Shown: positions 1-7,531, counted from the stretch's first letter. The stretch: DNA of 22,062 nt from JAJNBA01 sp035512775 (GCA_035512775.1 DATKDI010000027.1:1-22062); one strand, 5' to 3'. Translations and numbers: made by a program. Notes: a model not told the origin generated them from the letters alone.

Positions 1-120
1 CTCGAGACCGGAGGTCTCGAGCGACGCCACCTCTCCCTGAAGGGCCACGAGCTGGACGCGCTCGTGATCGCGGTCGACGATCGCGGTCCGGACCCGGCCC
101 GCGATCGCACCGCGACCTGA
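1..120 (+). CDS. C-terminal end of an unidentified protein (partial)
   Basis: The first frame is open from the window edge to a TGA at 118-120 and encodes 39 residues ending DRTAT. The visible stretch RRHLSLKGHELDALVIAVDD looks like ordinary coding sequence with strong third-position G/C, but it is too short to assign to a family. It runs towards the minus-strand YCII-like gene, with only 7 bases between the two stop codons. The start lies outside the window. Confidence 0.5.
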   Translation, partial: LETGGLERRHLSLKGHELDALVIAVDDRGPDPARDRTAT

Positions 121-127
121 CCCTCGG

Positions 128-445
128 CTACATGATCGCGATGGTCTCGTACACGGTGATCGTGGCGCCGCCCTCGAGCACAGGGCACCCCTTCGCGAGG
201 TCGGTCGCGGCGTCGAGCGAATCGGCGTTGATGATCGAGTAGCCGCTCGCGGTTCCGTCGCCGTCGCGGATCGACCCGTCGGCGCCGATCGTCTTCGCGG
301 CTCCCGGGTTGAACGGGTTCCCCCCGTCCTTCAGGGCGGAGCCCAGTCCCTCCATCCAGGTGTTCCAGGCCTGCATCACGGTGGCCTGTTCCTCCTCGCT
401 CTCGGGCATGCGGCCTCCGCTGTACAACAGCAGGTAATCCGTCAT
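128..445 (-). CDS. YCII-related (DGPF-type) small protein
   Basis: This 105-residue protein starts MTDYLLLYSGGRMPESEEE and ends in ATITVYETIAIM. The pattern of a short first beta strand, a helix around MQAWNTWMEGLGSAL, a GY-containing strand and a CPVLEGG.ITVYE ending fits the YCII/DGPF dimeric ferredoxin-like fold, often found beside ECF sigma factors in actinobacteria. The biochemical role of this family is generally unknown. I chose the ATG at 445 because a GGGGGAG ribosome-binding site lies about 6 bases upstream and the family begins with this strand; an in-frame ATG at 490 would add 15 non-conserved residues and overlap the promoter. A palindromic operator lies about 60 bases upstream, so expression is probably regulated. 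No sigma factor partner is visible. Confidence 0.8.
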   Translation of the reverse strand: MTDYLLLYSGGRMPESEEEQATVMQAWNTWMEGLGSALKDGGNPFNPGAAKTIGADGSIRDGDGTASGYSIINADSLDAATDLAKGCPVLEGGATITVYETIAIM

Positions 446-489
446 CGGATCTCCCCCTTCCCGGCTGCCCGGTGCAGCCAGAGGGGGCA

Positions 490-519
490 TCGTACACGTT
501 CGTAAGTAAACGCTTACGG
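490..519 (-). promoter_or_regulatory. Promoter with palindromic operator upstream of the YCII-like gene
   Basis: On the minus strand a TACGAT -10 box lies at 490-495. About 17-18 bases upstream, at the expected -35 position, is an 18-base inverted repeat at 502-519 (CGTAAG, 6-base spacer, CTTACG). A repressor bound there would block the -35 region. Two half-sites of this length separated by a short spacer are typical of TetR-family operators, but no regulator gene is visible, so the regulator class is inference. Confidence 0.5.
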
Positions 520-572
520 AATATCGCGGGTCCGTCTGGTGTCCGCGGGGGCCTCTCGCAGGGGGTGCAACC

Positions 573-1601
573 TTAGGCGGACAGGCGTTCTGCGAGGTAC
601 TTCAGGCTGAGCGGGTAGCGGTACTCGATCGACATGTGGGTGGCGTCGAAGAGCTCGAAATAGACGTCGGTCACCCCGATCGTCTCCAGCTCCCGGCGGA
701 ACGCCTCCGCCCCGAGATCGAGGAAGTACTCGTCCCGCTTGCCGGCATCGATGTAGATCGCTCTCATCGACCGAAGCGTGTCCGCGTGGTCCGGCACCAT
801 GCGCACCGGGTCGAGGGCAAGCCATCGGTCCCAGACATCGGGGATCAGCCGCCCGGTCGCGGTGTCGAACGGAAGCCGCACCGTGCCGTCCGCGTCGGCC
901 GAGTAGCACGCCGCCATGCACCAATCGTTGAGCAGGTGCCCGTCGCTCTCCTTCGAGAACGCCGGACGGCTCCGGAGATCCCTCCAGAAGTTGTCGAAGG
1001 AGCCCTCGTACTCGTCGCGAAGGACCCGCACCGACTCGCGGAACTCCGGCAGGTAGCACATCTCGAAGAGGGCGTCGCCCGCGTGGGTGGCGAGACCTCC
1101 CCACAGGTCGGGCCTGAGCATCGGCACGACCATGGCGCCGTATCCGCCGCTGGATTTCCCTCCGATCCCCCGGTGGTCGCGATCGGCGATCGTCCGGTAG
1201 CGCTCGTCGACGAACGGCACGACCTCGTCGCAGAGGTACGTCAGGTAGTTCCCGGTGCCGGGGGAGTCCAGGAACTGGCTTCCGCCGAGCGACGTCCAGC
1301 AGTCCACCCACACCACGATCACCGGCGGTGCGTCTCCCCGCGCGAAGAGATCGTCCGCGAGCTCCGGGAAGTTGCGTCGGAACGGCGAGCGGTTCCGCCA
1401 CATGTCGAGCTGGCCGGTGAGGCCCTGGATCGCGTACACGGACGGGAAGCGCGCGGCGGCGGGGTCGTCGTCGTAGCCGGGTGGCACGTACACCCAGAGC
1501 GGCCGCTCGTGCGGGTCCTTCAGCGGATTCCCTCGGAGCGCCCGGCTGTCGACCGTGTGCTCGTCGAAGCGACCCTTCGGCTCGAACGACCAAGGCTCCA
1601 T
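573..1601 (-). CDS. Putative esterase (alpha/beta hydrolase, esterase D family)
   Basis: The 342-residue protein has the alpha/beta-hydrolase features of the PF00756 esterase family. After an N-terminal strand region ending in PLWVYVPPGYD it has a GKSSGG nucleophile elbow with Ser150, an acidic residue in the AGKRDE segment (Asp290 is the likely triad acid) and His322 in FDATHMSIEYRYP. No signal peptide is seen, so it is probably cytoplasmic. The ATG at 1601 is supported by AGGAGGA about 6 bases upstream; the frame stays open further upstream but would run into the divergent acetyltransferase gene. Known members hydrolyse S-formylglutathione, enterobactin-type esters or carbohydrate esters, and the substrate here cannot be told. 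It is divergently transcribed from the GNAT gene. Confidence 0.85.
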   Translation of the reverse strand: MEPWSFEPKGRFDEHTVDSRALRGNPLKDPHERPLWVYVPPGYDDDPAAARFPSVYAIQGLTGQLDMWRNRSPFRRNFPELADDLFARGDAPPVIVVWVDCWTSLGGSQFLDSPGTGNYLTYLCDEVVPFVDERYRTIADRDHRGIGGKSSGGYGAMVVPMLRPDLWGGLATHAGDALFEMCYLPEFRESVRVLRDEYEGSFDNFWRDLRSRPAFSKESDGHLLNDWCMAACYSADADGTVRLPFDTATGRLIPDVWDRWLALDPVRMVPDHADTLRSMRAIYIDAGKRDEYFLDLGAEAFRRELETIGVTDVYFELFDATHMSIEYRYPLSLKYLAERLSA

Positions 1602-1671
1602 GGACGGGTCCTCCTCTTGCGATCTTGGCGCGATGTCGGCGACCGTGGACGGCGTGCGGCAGGCTACTCGG

Positions 1672-1677
1672 TACGCT
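1672..1677 (+). promoter_or_regulatory. Probable -10 box for a leaderless GNAT transcript
   Basis: TACGCT (TAnnnT) ends 9 bases before the ATG at 1687, and there is no Shine-Dalgarno sequence between them. This is the spacing of leaderless actinobacterial genes. No convincing -35 is visible. Confidence 0.4.
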
Positions 1678-1686
1678 TCCCGTCCG

Positions 1687-2241
1687 ATGCGCATCGATGC
1701 CGACTCCGAACCGTTGTTCACCGAGCGCCTCCGACTCCGCCGGTCCGTCCCGGAGGACGCCGATGCCATCTCCGCGTATCGGAGCGACCCCGAGGTGCAC
1801 CGCACGCAGGGCTGGGAGCGGACCGACCCGGAAAGCGTGCGGGCCGACATCGAGGAGATGTCCGCGCGGGCACCCGGGGAGCCCGGCGGCTGGGTGCAGT
1901 TCTCCGTCGAGGAGCGCGACGGTGGCGGGCTCGTCGGGGATGTGGGCATCAGTCCTGCCGACGGCGAGGCCGGCGTGATCAAGATCGGCTACACGATGTC
2001 GCCGGCATTCCAGGGACGCGGCTACGCGACCGAGGCCGTCGGCGCGTTGGTCTCCTACGCGTTCGATGCGCTGGGCGCCGACGTGGTTCGTGCCTACGCC
2101 GACGCGGACAACACCCCATCGATCCGCGTCGCGGAGAAGGTCGGGATGCGCCTGATGGAGCGATTCGAGCACCGCGAAGCGGACGAGGTCTGGTTCGGCG
2201 TCCGCTACGAACGGCGCCGCGAGGACGCGCCGGTGGCGTGA
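1687..2241 (+). CDS. GNAT family N-acetyltransferase (RimJ/RimL-like)
   Basis: This 184-residue protein begins MRIDADSEPLFTERLRLRRS, the typical opening of the Acetyltransf_3 (RimJ/RimL) branch. The acetyl-CoA pyrophosphate-binding motif A is clear at QGRGYA (109-114) after the strand IGYTMSP, followed by ATEAVGALVSYAF. The DNTPSIRVAEKVGM segment (141-154) is the conserved helix with its Asn and Ser. Members acetylate ribosomal protein N-termini, antibiotics or small amines; the acceptor is not predictable. The ATG at 1687 fits the family start; an in-frame ATG at 1633 would add residues lacking family character and has no better ribosome-binding site. The stop codon overlaps the GTG of the PHP gene, so the two are translationally coupled. 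Confidence 0.88.
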   Translation: MRIDADSEPLFTERLRLRRSVPEDADAISAYRSDPEVHRTQGWERTDPESVRADIEEMSARAPGEPGGWVQFSVEERDGGGLVGDVGISPADGEAGVIKIGYTMSPAFQGRGYATEAVGALVSYAFDALGADVVRAYADADNTPSIRVAEKVGMRLMERFEHREADEVWFGVRYERRREDAPVA

Positions 2242-3284
2242 GCCTGTCGAACGGCGACCTCGCCGAGCTCCTGTGGCGCGCCGGCGATGAGGAGACCGCT
2301 CATCGCCGGCGAGCCCTCCGGCGGGCGGCCGGGGCCGCCCGCTTCTGGTCCGAGGAAGCCGGCGACCTCGCCGAGGCGGAGCGCTCGCTCACGGAGCTGC
2401 ACGCCGTCGGCCCCTGGGTCGCAGCGATGATCCACGGCTGGCTCGATGCGCCGCCGGATCTTCCCGAGCCCGACGAGACACGCAGCGGGTTCCTCACCAT
2501 GGCCGAGGCCCGCCGGGTGCTCGACGCGGAACCGGACTGGGAGCGGACGCCCCATGCCGACCTCCAGGTGCACACGACCGACAGCGACGGCGGGCTCCCG
2601 CTGTCGGAGATGGCGGCGTTCGCTCGCGAGCTCGGTCGGCCCTTCATCGCGATCACCGATCACTCGAAGAGCCTCACGATCGCGAACGGGATGGACGAGG
2701 AGCGTCTCGCGGACCAGATCGTCCGGATCGGCGAGGTGAACGTCGAGTTGGCCTCCTCGGGAGATCCCTTCCGCGTGCTCCGCTCGATCGAGATGGATGT
2801 GTTCCCCGACGGCACCTGCGACATGGAGCCGGAAGCGCTGGCGCCGCTCGATCTCGTGCTCGGCGCCTTCCACTCGAAGCTGCGGATGCGCGAGGACCAG
2901 ACGGAGCGCTACCTCGCCGCCCTGCGGGATCCCTCGGTCCACGTCCTCGCGCACCCGCAGGCGAGGATGTACGGCCGCCGGGCGGGTCTCCGCGCCGACT
3001 GGGCCCGAGTCTTCGCCGAGGCGGCGGATCGAGGCAAAGCGGTCGAGCTCGATGCGACTCCGGCTCGTCAGGACCTGAGCGTGGAGCTCGCACGGATCGC
3101 CGTGACCGAGGGCGTTCAGTGGTTCTCGATCGGGAGCGATGCGCACAGCTCGTTCGAGCTGCAGTTCTTGCCGTTCGGGCTGGCCACCGCGTCGCTGGCC
3201 GGGATCCCGAGGGAGCGGATCTTGAACTATCGGACCGTCGACGAGGTCGTCGCTTGGGCGACCGAGTTGCGGACACGCAGGTAG
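2238..3284 (+). CDS. HhH-PHP protein (PolX-like, without the polymerase core)
   Basis: The 348-residue protein starts at a GTG that overlaps the previous stop (GTGA). Residues 1-70 resemble the N-terminal helix-hairpin-helix domain of PolX enzymes, with a helical AELLWRAGDEE..RRRALRRAA segment and an ELHAVGPWVAAMI hairpin. Residues 103-345 are a PHP phosphoesterase domain with its metal-ligand motifs: ADLQVH (107-112), AITDHS (138-143), EMDV (185-188), FHS (211-213), HPQAR (239-243) and GSDAH (299-303). PolX proteins carry HhH, nucleotidyltransferase and PHP domains; here the nucleotidyltransferase part is absent and a roughly 30-residue Pro/Glu-rich link joins the other two. A metal-dependent phosphoesterase or nuclease acting on DNA ends is plausible but inferred. 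Histidinol phosphatase is less likely because of the HhH segment. Confidence 0.85.
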   Translation: MSLSNGDLAELLWRAGDEETAHRRRALRRAAGAARFWSEEAGDLAEAERSLTELHAVGPWVAAMIHGWLDAPPDLPEPDETRSGFLTMAEARRVLDAEPDWERTPHADLQVHTTDSDGGLPLSEMAAFARELGRPFIAITDHSKSLTIANGMDEERLADQIVRIGEVNVELASSGDPFRVLRSIEMDVFPDGTCDMEPEALAPLDLVLGAFHSKLRMREDQTERYLAALRDPSVHVLAHPQARMYGRRAGLRADWARVFAEAADRGKAVELDATPARQDLSVELARIAVTEGVQWFSIGSDAHSSFELQFLPFGLATASLAGIPRERILNYRTVDEVVAWATELRTRR

Positions 3285-3304
3285 GAGGCCCGGGAAGGTC
3301 CGAT

Positions 3305-3334
3305 TTGACACCAGCTCGAACCCTGACGTATGGT
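3305..3334 (+). promoter_or_regulatory. Strong promoter for the GH25 leader
   Basis: A perfect TTGACA -35 (3305-3310) is followed after 18 bases by TATGGT (3329-3334). The predicted transcription start, around 3340-3342, falls at the base of the long hairpin at 3340-3381. It sits just 20 bases after the PHP gene stop. Confidence 0.6.
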
Positions 3335-3339
3335 TCGCA

Positions 3340-3381
3340 GTGAGAGACCGCTGGAGCCCTCGGGTTCCGGCGGTTTCTCAC
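3340..3381 (+). other. Long near-perfect hairpin at the 5' end of the GH25 leader
   Basis: GTGAGAGACCGC (3340-3351) pairs with GCGGTTTCTCAC (3370-3381), and inside it GGAGCCC pairs with GGGTTCC around a tiny loop, giving up to 19 pairs including two G-U pairs. G-U pairs rather than mismatches suggest selection at the RNA level. It could terminate transcripts from the PHP gene (only CTTTCC follows, a weak T-tract) or act as a 5' stabilising hairpin for the new transcript starting here. Both roles are compatible. Confidence 0.55.
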
Positions 3382-3451
3382 TTTCCATGCCCTCTCGCGT
3401 CGCATCGAGCGGCTTCTCCGAGCTCCCGGCGCCCTTCCTACGGACGCGGCT

Positions 3452-3550
3452 CCCCGTCTGATCGGGGGAGATCTCTCCCGGGTCTTTCAGCAGAACGGAA
3501 CGCCTGCGGCTCTTGGGATCTCGATCTCCGTTCCTTCAAGGAACCCGGGA
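3452..3550 (+). promoter_or_regulatory. Leader with mutually exclusive RNA stems before the GH25 gene
   Basis: Three stems share bases and so compete: CCCCG (3452-3456) with CGGGG (3463-3467); GGGAG (3466-3470) with CTCCC (3475-3479); and TCCCGGGT (3476-3483) with ACCCGGGA (3543-3550). The last encloses a second helix, AACGGA/TCCGTT, and an internal loop with CTTTC on one side and CCTTCAAGG on the other. Such overlapping pairings are what a switching leader looks like. I could not assign it to a known riboswitch. The remaining leader (3382-3451 and 3551-3642) shows no gene; AGGGGG at 3628-3633 is the likely ribosome-binding site. Confidence 0.4.
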
Positions 3551-3642
3551 TCCGGCCGACAATATCCCCAACAGGGTCGGGAGCGGAGGTTATCGTCCGC
3601 GCCACGACGGGTCGGTACTGGTGATCGAGGGGGTGGGTACCC

Positions 3643-5733
3643 GTGGGGTGGGTCGTGCGACGCTGGAGGCATGTCGTCTTCGTGCTGACCGCCTCGATGA
3701 CAGCGGTTCTCACGACCCTGGCCGCAGTGCCCGCGATCGCCGCTCCCCGAGTACCGGGTATCGACGTGTCGAAGTACCAGGGGAGGATCCAATGGCCGGC
3801 GGTCGCCTCGTCGTCCGTGCGCTTCGTGATCATGCGCGCGACGCTCGGGAACAGGTACCGGGACGAGAGGTACGCGCAGAACCTGGCGGGTGCGACCGCG
3901 AACGGCCTCGTCGTCGGGGCCTACCACTTCGCGAAGCCCTCGCTCGGGCTTCGGGACGCGCGCGGCGAGGCCGACCACTTCCTGCGAGTCGCACGAGTAG
4001 GGGCGGGGGATGTCCTGCCCGTCCTCGACATCGAGGAGACGGGTGGGCTCTCTCCCGAGCAGCTCCGGATCTGGGCGCAGGCATGGCTGAATCGTGTCCA
4101 TTCGCGGACCGGCGTCCGCGCGATGATCTACACCGGCAACTACTTCTGGCGCGGGTTCATGCGGAACACTTCGTGGTTCGGGCACCGTGGGCATCCGTTG
4201 TGGGTCGCGCACTGGTACGTCGGCGCCCCCGACATCCCCGGCGACCGATGGGCGAACAACGGCTACACGGTTTGGCAGTGGTCGGCGACGGGGAACATCC
4301 CCGGCATCAAGGGTCCCGTCGACCGCGACTGGGTGAACGGGAACCTGACCCGAGGGACGATCGCGTCGCTCACCGTCGCACCGGCCCAAGGGGGCACGAT
4401 CCGCGGCGACCGCGTCGCCTGCGGTGGACCACGGGACCGTTGCTTCCGGCTCACGAATCCCGGCGACGAGATCACCCTGAGCGCGACCCCGCATGAAGGC
4501 GCCCGGTTGACCCGCTGGACCGGAGCGTGCGCGCCGGCGGGTGATGCACGGACCTGCACCGTGTCCGCGCTCGGGGACACAGCCGTGTCCGCGGTCTTCG
4601 ACACCTCCGTTGAGGTCCCCGCCGTCGCGTCCGTTGGCGCATCGGGGACGTTTCTCCCGTCGCGAGTGGGATGCGCGACCGTCTGCAGCGCGCCTACGCT
4701 CGCCGAACCGCCGGTCTCGGCACTTCCGGCCCCGGCACCCCCCGTCCCGACGCCTTCCGTCTCCTCGCTCCGGGCACGCTCCGCATCGGCCTCTCCCGTC
4801 CCGACCACTCCGGTCGTGAACGGACCGGTATCGACGCCGGTCGGCAAGCCCTCGACGTGCACGGGAACGGATCCCGACTGCGCGGTCGCCGGTCTGCTCG
4901 CGCCCCCACACGTCGGCTCCGCACGATCACAGGCCCGCCAAGAAGACGAGCCGAACGGCACGCGCTATTCGTGGGGCCTCGGGCGCCAGAGAGGCGCGAT
5001 CGGGGGCTCCTTTCGCTGGGAGCGCCGAGCCTCGGCCTCGATCTCGTATCGGTTCAGGGGCGGAGCGGTGACCCTGTTCACCGTGAAGGGCCCTCGGATG
5101 GGGAAGGCGCGCGTGGAGATCGACGGCAGCTGGGTCGCGCGCATCGACGGCTACTCACGGAGGTTCCGCCCCGACATCCGTCACCGTTTCTCGGATCTCG
5201 GCGGAGGTGGGCACACGCTCACGATCACCCCGCTCGGGAAGAAGCGCCCGATGGCCAAAGGTCGGCGCGTCGTCGTGGATGCACTCAGGTGGGGCGGAAA
5301 GCTCCACCGAGATCCGGGTCCGGAGGCCGTCGCGTGGGCCAGCGTGAGCGATCCCGCCGCGAGCGAGGGCAACTACGTGGTGAGCGATGCGCCGGGCGCC
5401 GAAGCGACGCTCTCATTCTCCGGGACCGGGCTGTCGCTCCGGGCCGTGTTCGGGCCCGCTCGGGGCCGGGCGCAGATCTGGCTCGACGGTGCCCGCCTGC
5501 GGACGGTGGACCTCTACGCGCCCACCCGGCGATTCGTGTCGATCCGAGTGGCGTCGGGACTCACGCACGGTCGCCATGTCGCCCGGGTGGTTGTACTCGG
5601 CACGCGCCACCGCGCGAGCCAGGGGATCGCCGTGGCGATCGATCGCTGGGTCGTGGCGCAAGGATCGGAGGACCACAGGGGTCGCCCGGAGGCGCGACCC
5701 GGGAGACCGCGGCGCGAGAAGAAGCACGCGTGA
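3643..5733 (+). CDS. Secreted GH25 lysozyme-like muramidase with C-terminal repeat modules
   Basis: This 696-residue exported enzyme probably cleaves peptidoglycan glycan strands. A signal peptide (RRWRH, hydrophobic core, cleavage near AIAA at 34) is followed by a GH25 domain (about 37-235) starting GIDVSKYQG. The catalytic acids are in VLDIEE (Asp129, Glu131), with Asp41 at the pocket, and the domain ends in WQWS and VDRDW. Residues 240-320 form one InlB-like bacterial repeat (LTVAPAQGGTI ... RWTGAC). A Pro/Ser/Thr-rich linker (about 325-435) follows, then two related beta-rich modules (about 441-550 and 565-672), each carrying a D-G strand motif, an aromatic turn, an H-x-L/A strand and a final VVDA/AIDR strand. 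These may bind the wall. The GTG start is supported by AGGGGG about 9 bases upstream and by the signal peptide. It has its own long leader. Confidence 0.88.
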   Translation: MGWVVRRWRHVVFVLTASMTAVLTTLAAVPAIAAPRVPGIDVSKYQGRIQWPAVASSSVRFVIMRATLGNRYRDERYAQNLAGATANGLVVGAYHFAKPSLGLRDARGEADHFLRVARVGAGDVLPVLDIEETGGLSPEQLRIWAQAWLNRVHSRTGVRAMIYTGNYFWRGFMRNTSWFGHRGHPLWVAHWYVGAPDIPGDRWANNGYTVWQWSATGNIPGIKGPVDRDWVNGNLTRGTIASLTVAPAQGGTIRGDRVACGGPRDRCFRLTNPGDEITLSATPHEGARLTRWTGACAPAGDARTCTVSALGDTAVSAVFDTSVEVPAVASVGASGTFLPSRVGCATVCSAPTLAEPPVSALPAPAPPVPTPSVSSLRARSASASPVPTTPVVNGPVSTPVGKPSTCTGTDPDCAVAGLLAPPHVGSARSQARQEDEPNGTRYSWGLGRQRGAIGGSFRWERRASASISYRFRGGAVTLFTVKGPRMGKARVEIDGSWVARIDGYSRRFRPDIRHRFSDLGGGGHTLTITPLGKKRPMAKGRRVVVDALRWGGKLHRDPGPEAVAWASVSDPAASEGNYVVSDAPGAEATLSFSGTGLSLRAVFGPARGRAQIWLDGARLRTVDLYAPTRRFVSIRVASGLTHGRHVARVVVLGTRHRASQGIAVAIDRWVVAQGSEDHRGRPEARPGRPRREKKHA

Positions 5734-5818
5734 CCGGCGGTCGACACGATTCGTTCCCCGTGTGGAGCGACCAGCCCTAGACTCGGGCACCGCAGTCCGC
5801 AGGGGAGGGTTCGATCGC

Positions 5819-6820
5819 ATGCCGAAGGGGATCATGGAGCGTCTCGCCGAAGGGCCGGTGCTCGGCGACGGTGGATACCTGCTGGAACTGGAGAAGCGCG
5901 GCTACGTGCAGGCCGGTCCGTTCACGCCGGAGGTGGTCGTCGAGCATCCCGAGGCCCTCACGCAGCTGCATCGAGAGTTCCTGCGCGCGGGCGCCGAAGT
6001 GCTCCAGACCATGACTTTCTACGCCAGCGACGACAAGCTCGCGACGGTGGGGATGGAAGGCACGGTCGACGAGATCAACCGGAACGCGGTGCGGATCGCC
6101 CGTGAGGCCGCGTCCGAAGGCGATGCGCTTGTCGCGGGCAACCTCTCCCTCACGTGGGCGTACGACCCTGCGCAGGACGAGAGTCACGACCATGTTCGGT
6201 GGCTCTTCGACCGGCAACTGCAGGACCAGCTCGAGGCCGGCCCCCCGGACTTCTGGATCGGCGAGACGTTCTCCTTCCTCGGAGAAGCGCTGCTGTTCGT
6301 CGAGCGAGCGAAGGAGACCGGGCTTCCGGTCATGGTGACGATGTCGTTCGAAGCGCTTCCCGCCAAGTCCTACGAGGGCGACTCGCCGGGAGAGGCCGCA
6401 AGGAGGCTCGCGGACGCCGGAGCCGACATCGTGGGAGTGAACTGTCTCAACGGGCCGGCACAGCAGCTGCCGATCGCGGTGGAGATGGTCGAAGCGCTCG
6501 CAGGTGGCGTCCCGGTCGCCACCCAGCCGGTGGCCTACACGACGACGAACGAGGAGCCCGATTTCACCGCGGGCGACACGTTCCCGTACGCGCTCACACC
6601 GAGGACCCTCGCTCGTGGCGAGATGGCGGCGTTCGCGGCGCGAGCGAGGGATGCCGGCGTTCGGTACATCGGCTCGTGCTGCGGCTCGGTCGCCGAGCAC
6701 GTGCGTGCCATGGCGAAGGTGCTCGGGAAGCTGCCGGAGCAGGAGCGCGAATGGAAGTCCCAGTCGGGGAAGGCGATGTCCGCCTACGAGTACCACGAGC
6801 ACACCGAGACCGAGGTCTGA
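5819..6820 (+). CDS. Homocysteine S-methyltransferase family protein (betaine-homocysteine or S-methylmethionine type)
   Basis: The 333-residue protein is a TIM-barrel enzyme of the PF02574 family, which transfers a methyl group to homocysteine to make methionine. The opening GPVLGDGGYLLELEKRG is the family's DGG/DGA motif. The three zinc-binding cysteines are present: Cys209 in GVNCLNGP and Cys287-Cys288 in GSCCGS near the C terminus. The length and the extended tail after the CC pair resemble betaine-homocysteine methyltransferases more than MmuM, but the donor cannot be fixed by eye. No cobalamin domain is attached, so it is not a whole MetH. The ATG at 5819 has AGGGGAGGG upstream; the frame is open further upstream only because it overlaps the GH25 gene. 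A TAGACT -10 candidate lies at 5778-5783. Confidence 0.88.
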   Translation: MPKGIMERLAEGPVLGDGGYLLELEKRGYVQAGPFTPEVVVEHPEALTQLHREFLRAGAEVLQTMTFYASDDKLATVGMEGTVDEINRNAVRIAREAASEGDALVAGNLSLTWAYDPAQDESHDHVRWLFDRQLQDQLEAGPPDFWIGETFSFLGEALLFVERAKETGLPVMVTMSFEALPAKSYEGDSPGEAARRLADAGADIVGVNCLNGPAQQLPIAVEMVEALAGGVPVATQPVAYTTTNEEPDFTAGDTFPYALTPRTLARGEMAAFAARARDAGVRYIGSCCGSVAEHVRAMAKVLGKLPEQEREWKSQSGKAMSAYEYHEHTETEV

Positions 6821-6875
6821 GAAACCCACGCGCTCGATCCGGGGATCCGAAGGTCGAGGCCATGGCGGCGCTTCC

Positions 6876-6896
6876 GATCCGTGCTTCGCACCGATC
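6876..6896 (+). terminator. Hairpin between convergent genes
   Basis: GATCCGTGC (6876-6884) pairs with GCACCGATC (6888-6896) around a TTC loop, with one C-C mismatch. It lies between the convergent methyltransferase and small membrane protein genes. There is no T-tract, so its termination strength is uncertain. Confidence 0.4.
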
Positions 6897-6898
6897 GT

Positions 6899-7189
6899 CT
6901 AGCCGGAGGATCCGGGCACATCCAGGACGATGCGGCGCTCCGCGCTCGGCTCCCAATCGCGGAGCGCCTCGGCGAACTTCACGAGGAGCGCGGCACCACC
7001 GGCGACCTCGAGCGCGCGCAACAGCGGGTAGCGCTTCAAGACGGGGAGCCGGAAGAGTAGCGGCGCGCTGACGATCGCGGCGCCGGCCAGGAGCCGGCGG
7101 AGCCGGCGCCCGGCGGGGGAGTCCAGGAAGTCTTCGACTTCCTGGACCGCCACCTCGACACGATCACCGATCCGCCGGAGCTCCTGCAT
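6899..7189 (-). CDS. Small hypothetical protein with a hydrophobic helix
   Basis: This 96-residue protein starts MQELRRIGDRVEVAVQEVED. It has an amphipathic, charged N-terminal helix, then LLAGAAIVSAPLLFRLPVL, a candidate membrane segment at about 33-51, and a second weakly hydrophobic stretch (ALEVAGGAALLVKFAEAL). I do not recognise a family. The ATG lies only 5 bases after the stop of the upstream GlsB/YeaQ-like gene and lacks a clear ribosome-binding site, so it is probably translated by coupling. That link suggests a shared membrane or envelope-stress setting, which is inference. Confidence 0.65.
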   Translation of the reverse strand: MQELRRIGDRVEVAVQEVEDFLDSPAGRRLRRLLAGAAIVSAPLLFRLPVLKRYPLLRALEVAGGAALLVKFAEALRDWEPSAERRIVLDVPGSSG

Positions 7190-7194
7190 GGCGG

Positions 7195-7473
7195 CTACGA
7201 GAACTGTCGGTGCGTCGATCCCGTGCCTCGCCGCACGAGGCGCACGAGCACCACGAGTGCGGCAGCGGCCAGGATCGCCGCGATCCACGGCACGCCCTCG
7301 TTGTCGGGCGTGATCACTTCGGCCAGGAGCCATCCGCCGAGGAATGCGCCGACGGCACCGAGCACGATCGTCATCCAGATGGGCATCGGGTCATCGCCCG
7401 GCACGATGAAACGTGCCAGCGGCCCCACGATGCATCCGATCAACAGGAAACCGAACACCTCTCCGATGGTCAT
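7195..7473 (-). CDS. GlsB/YeaQ/YmgE family stress-response membrane protein
   Basis: This 92-residue protein has three predicted membrane helices separated by Gly-rich turns, with family hallmarks GCIVGPLARFIVPGDDPMP and GAVGAFLGGWLLAEV. The family is often called transglycosylase-associated; it is induced by general stress in several bacteria but has no proven biochemical role. The third helix (WIAAILAAAALVVLVRLV) is followed by a basic tail. The ATG at 7473 has GGGAGAGAG just upstream; an in-frame ATG at 7512 would add a hydrophilic stretch the family lacks. It is the first gene of a two-gene operon with the following 96-residue protein. Confidence 0.85.
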   Translation of the reverse strand: MTIGEVFGFLLIGCIVGPLARFIVPGDDPMPIWMTIVLGAVGAFLGGWLLAEVITPDNEGVPWIAAILAAAALVVLVRLVRRGTGSTHRQFS

Positions 7474-7531
7474 GACTCTCTCCCTTCCGGAAGTCTCGGT
7501 TGACGTCCGCACCCGCCCTTACCCAGATCCA

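Noticed and set aside
1..21. Perfect inverted repeat CTCGAGACC/GGTCTCGAG around GGA at the window edge
   Set aside because: It lies inside the open frame of the partial first gene and the sequence is high-GC; without upstream context I cannot tell it from chance.
636..2237. Plus-strand open frame running into the PHP gene
   Set aside because: It is antisense to the esterase and out of frame with the GNAT gene, with no family character; stop-poor frames are expected at this GC content.
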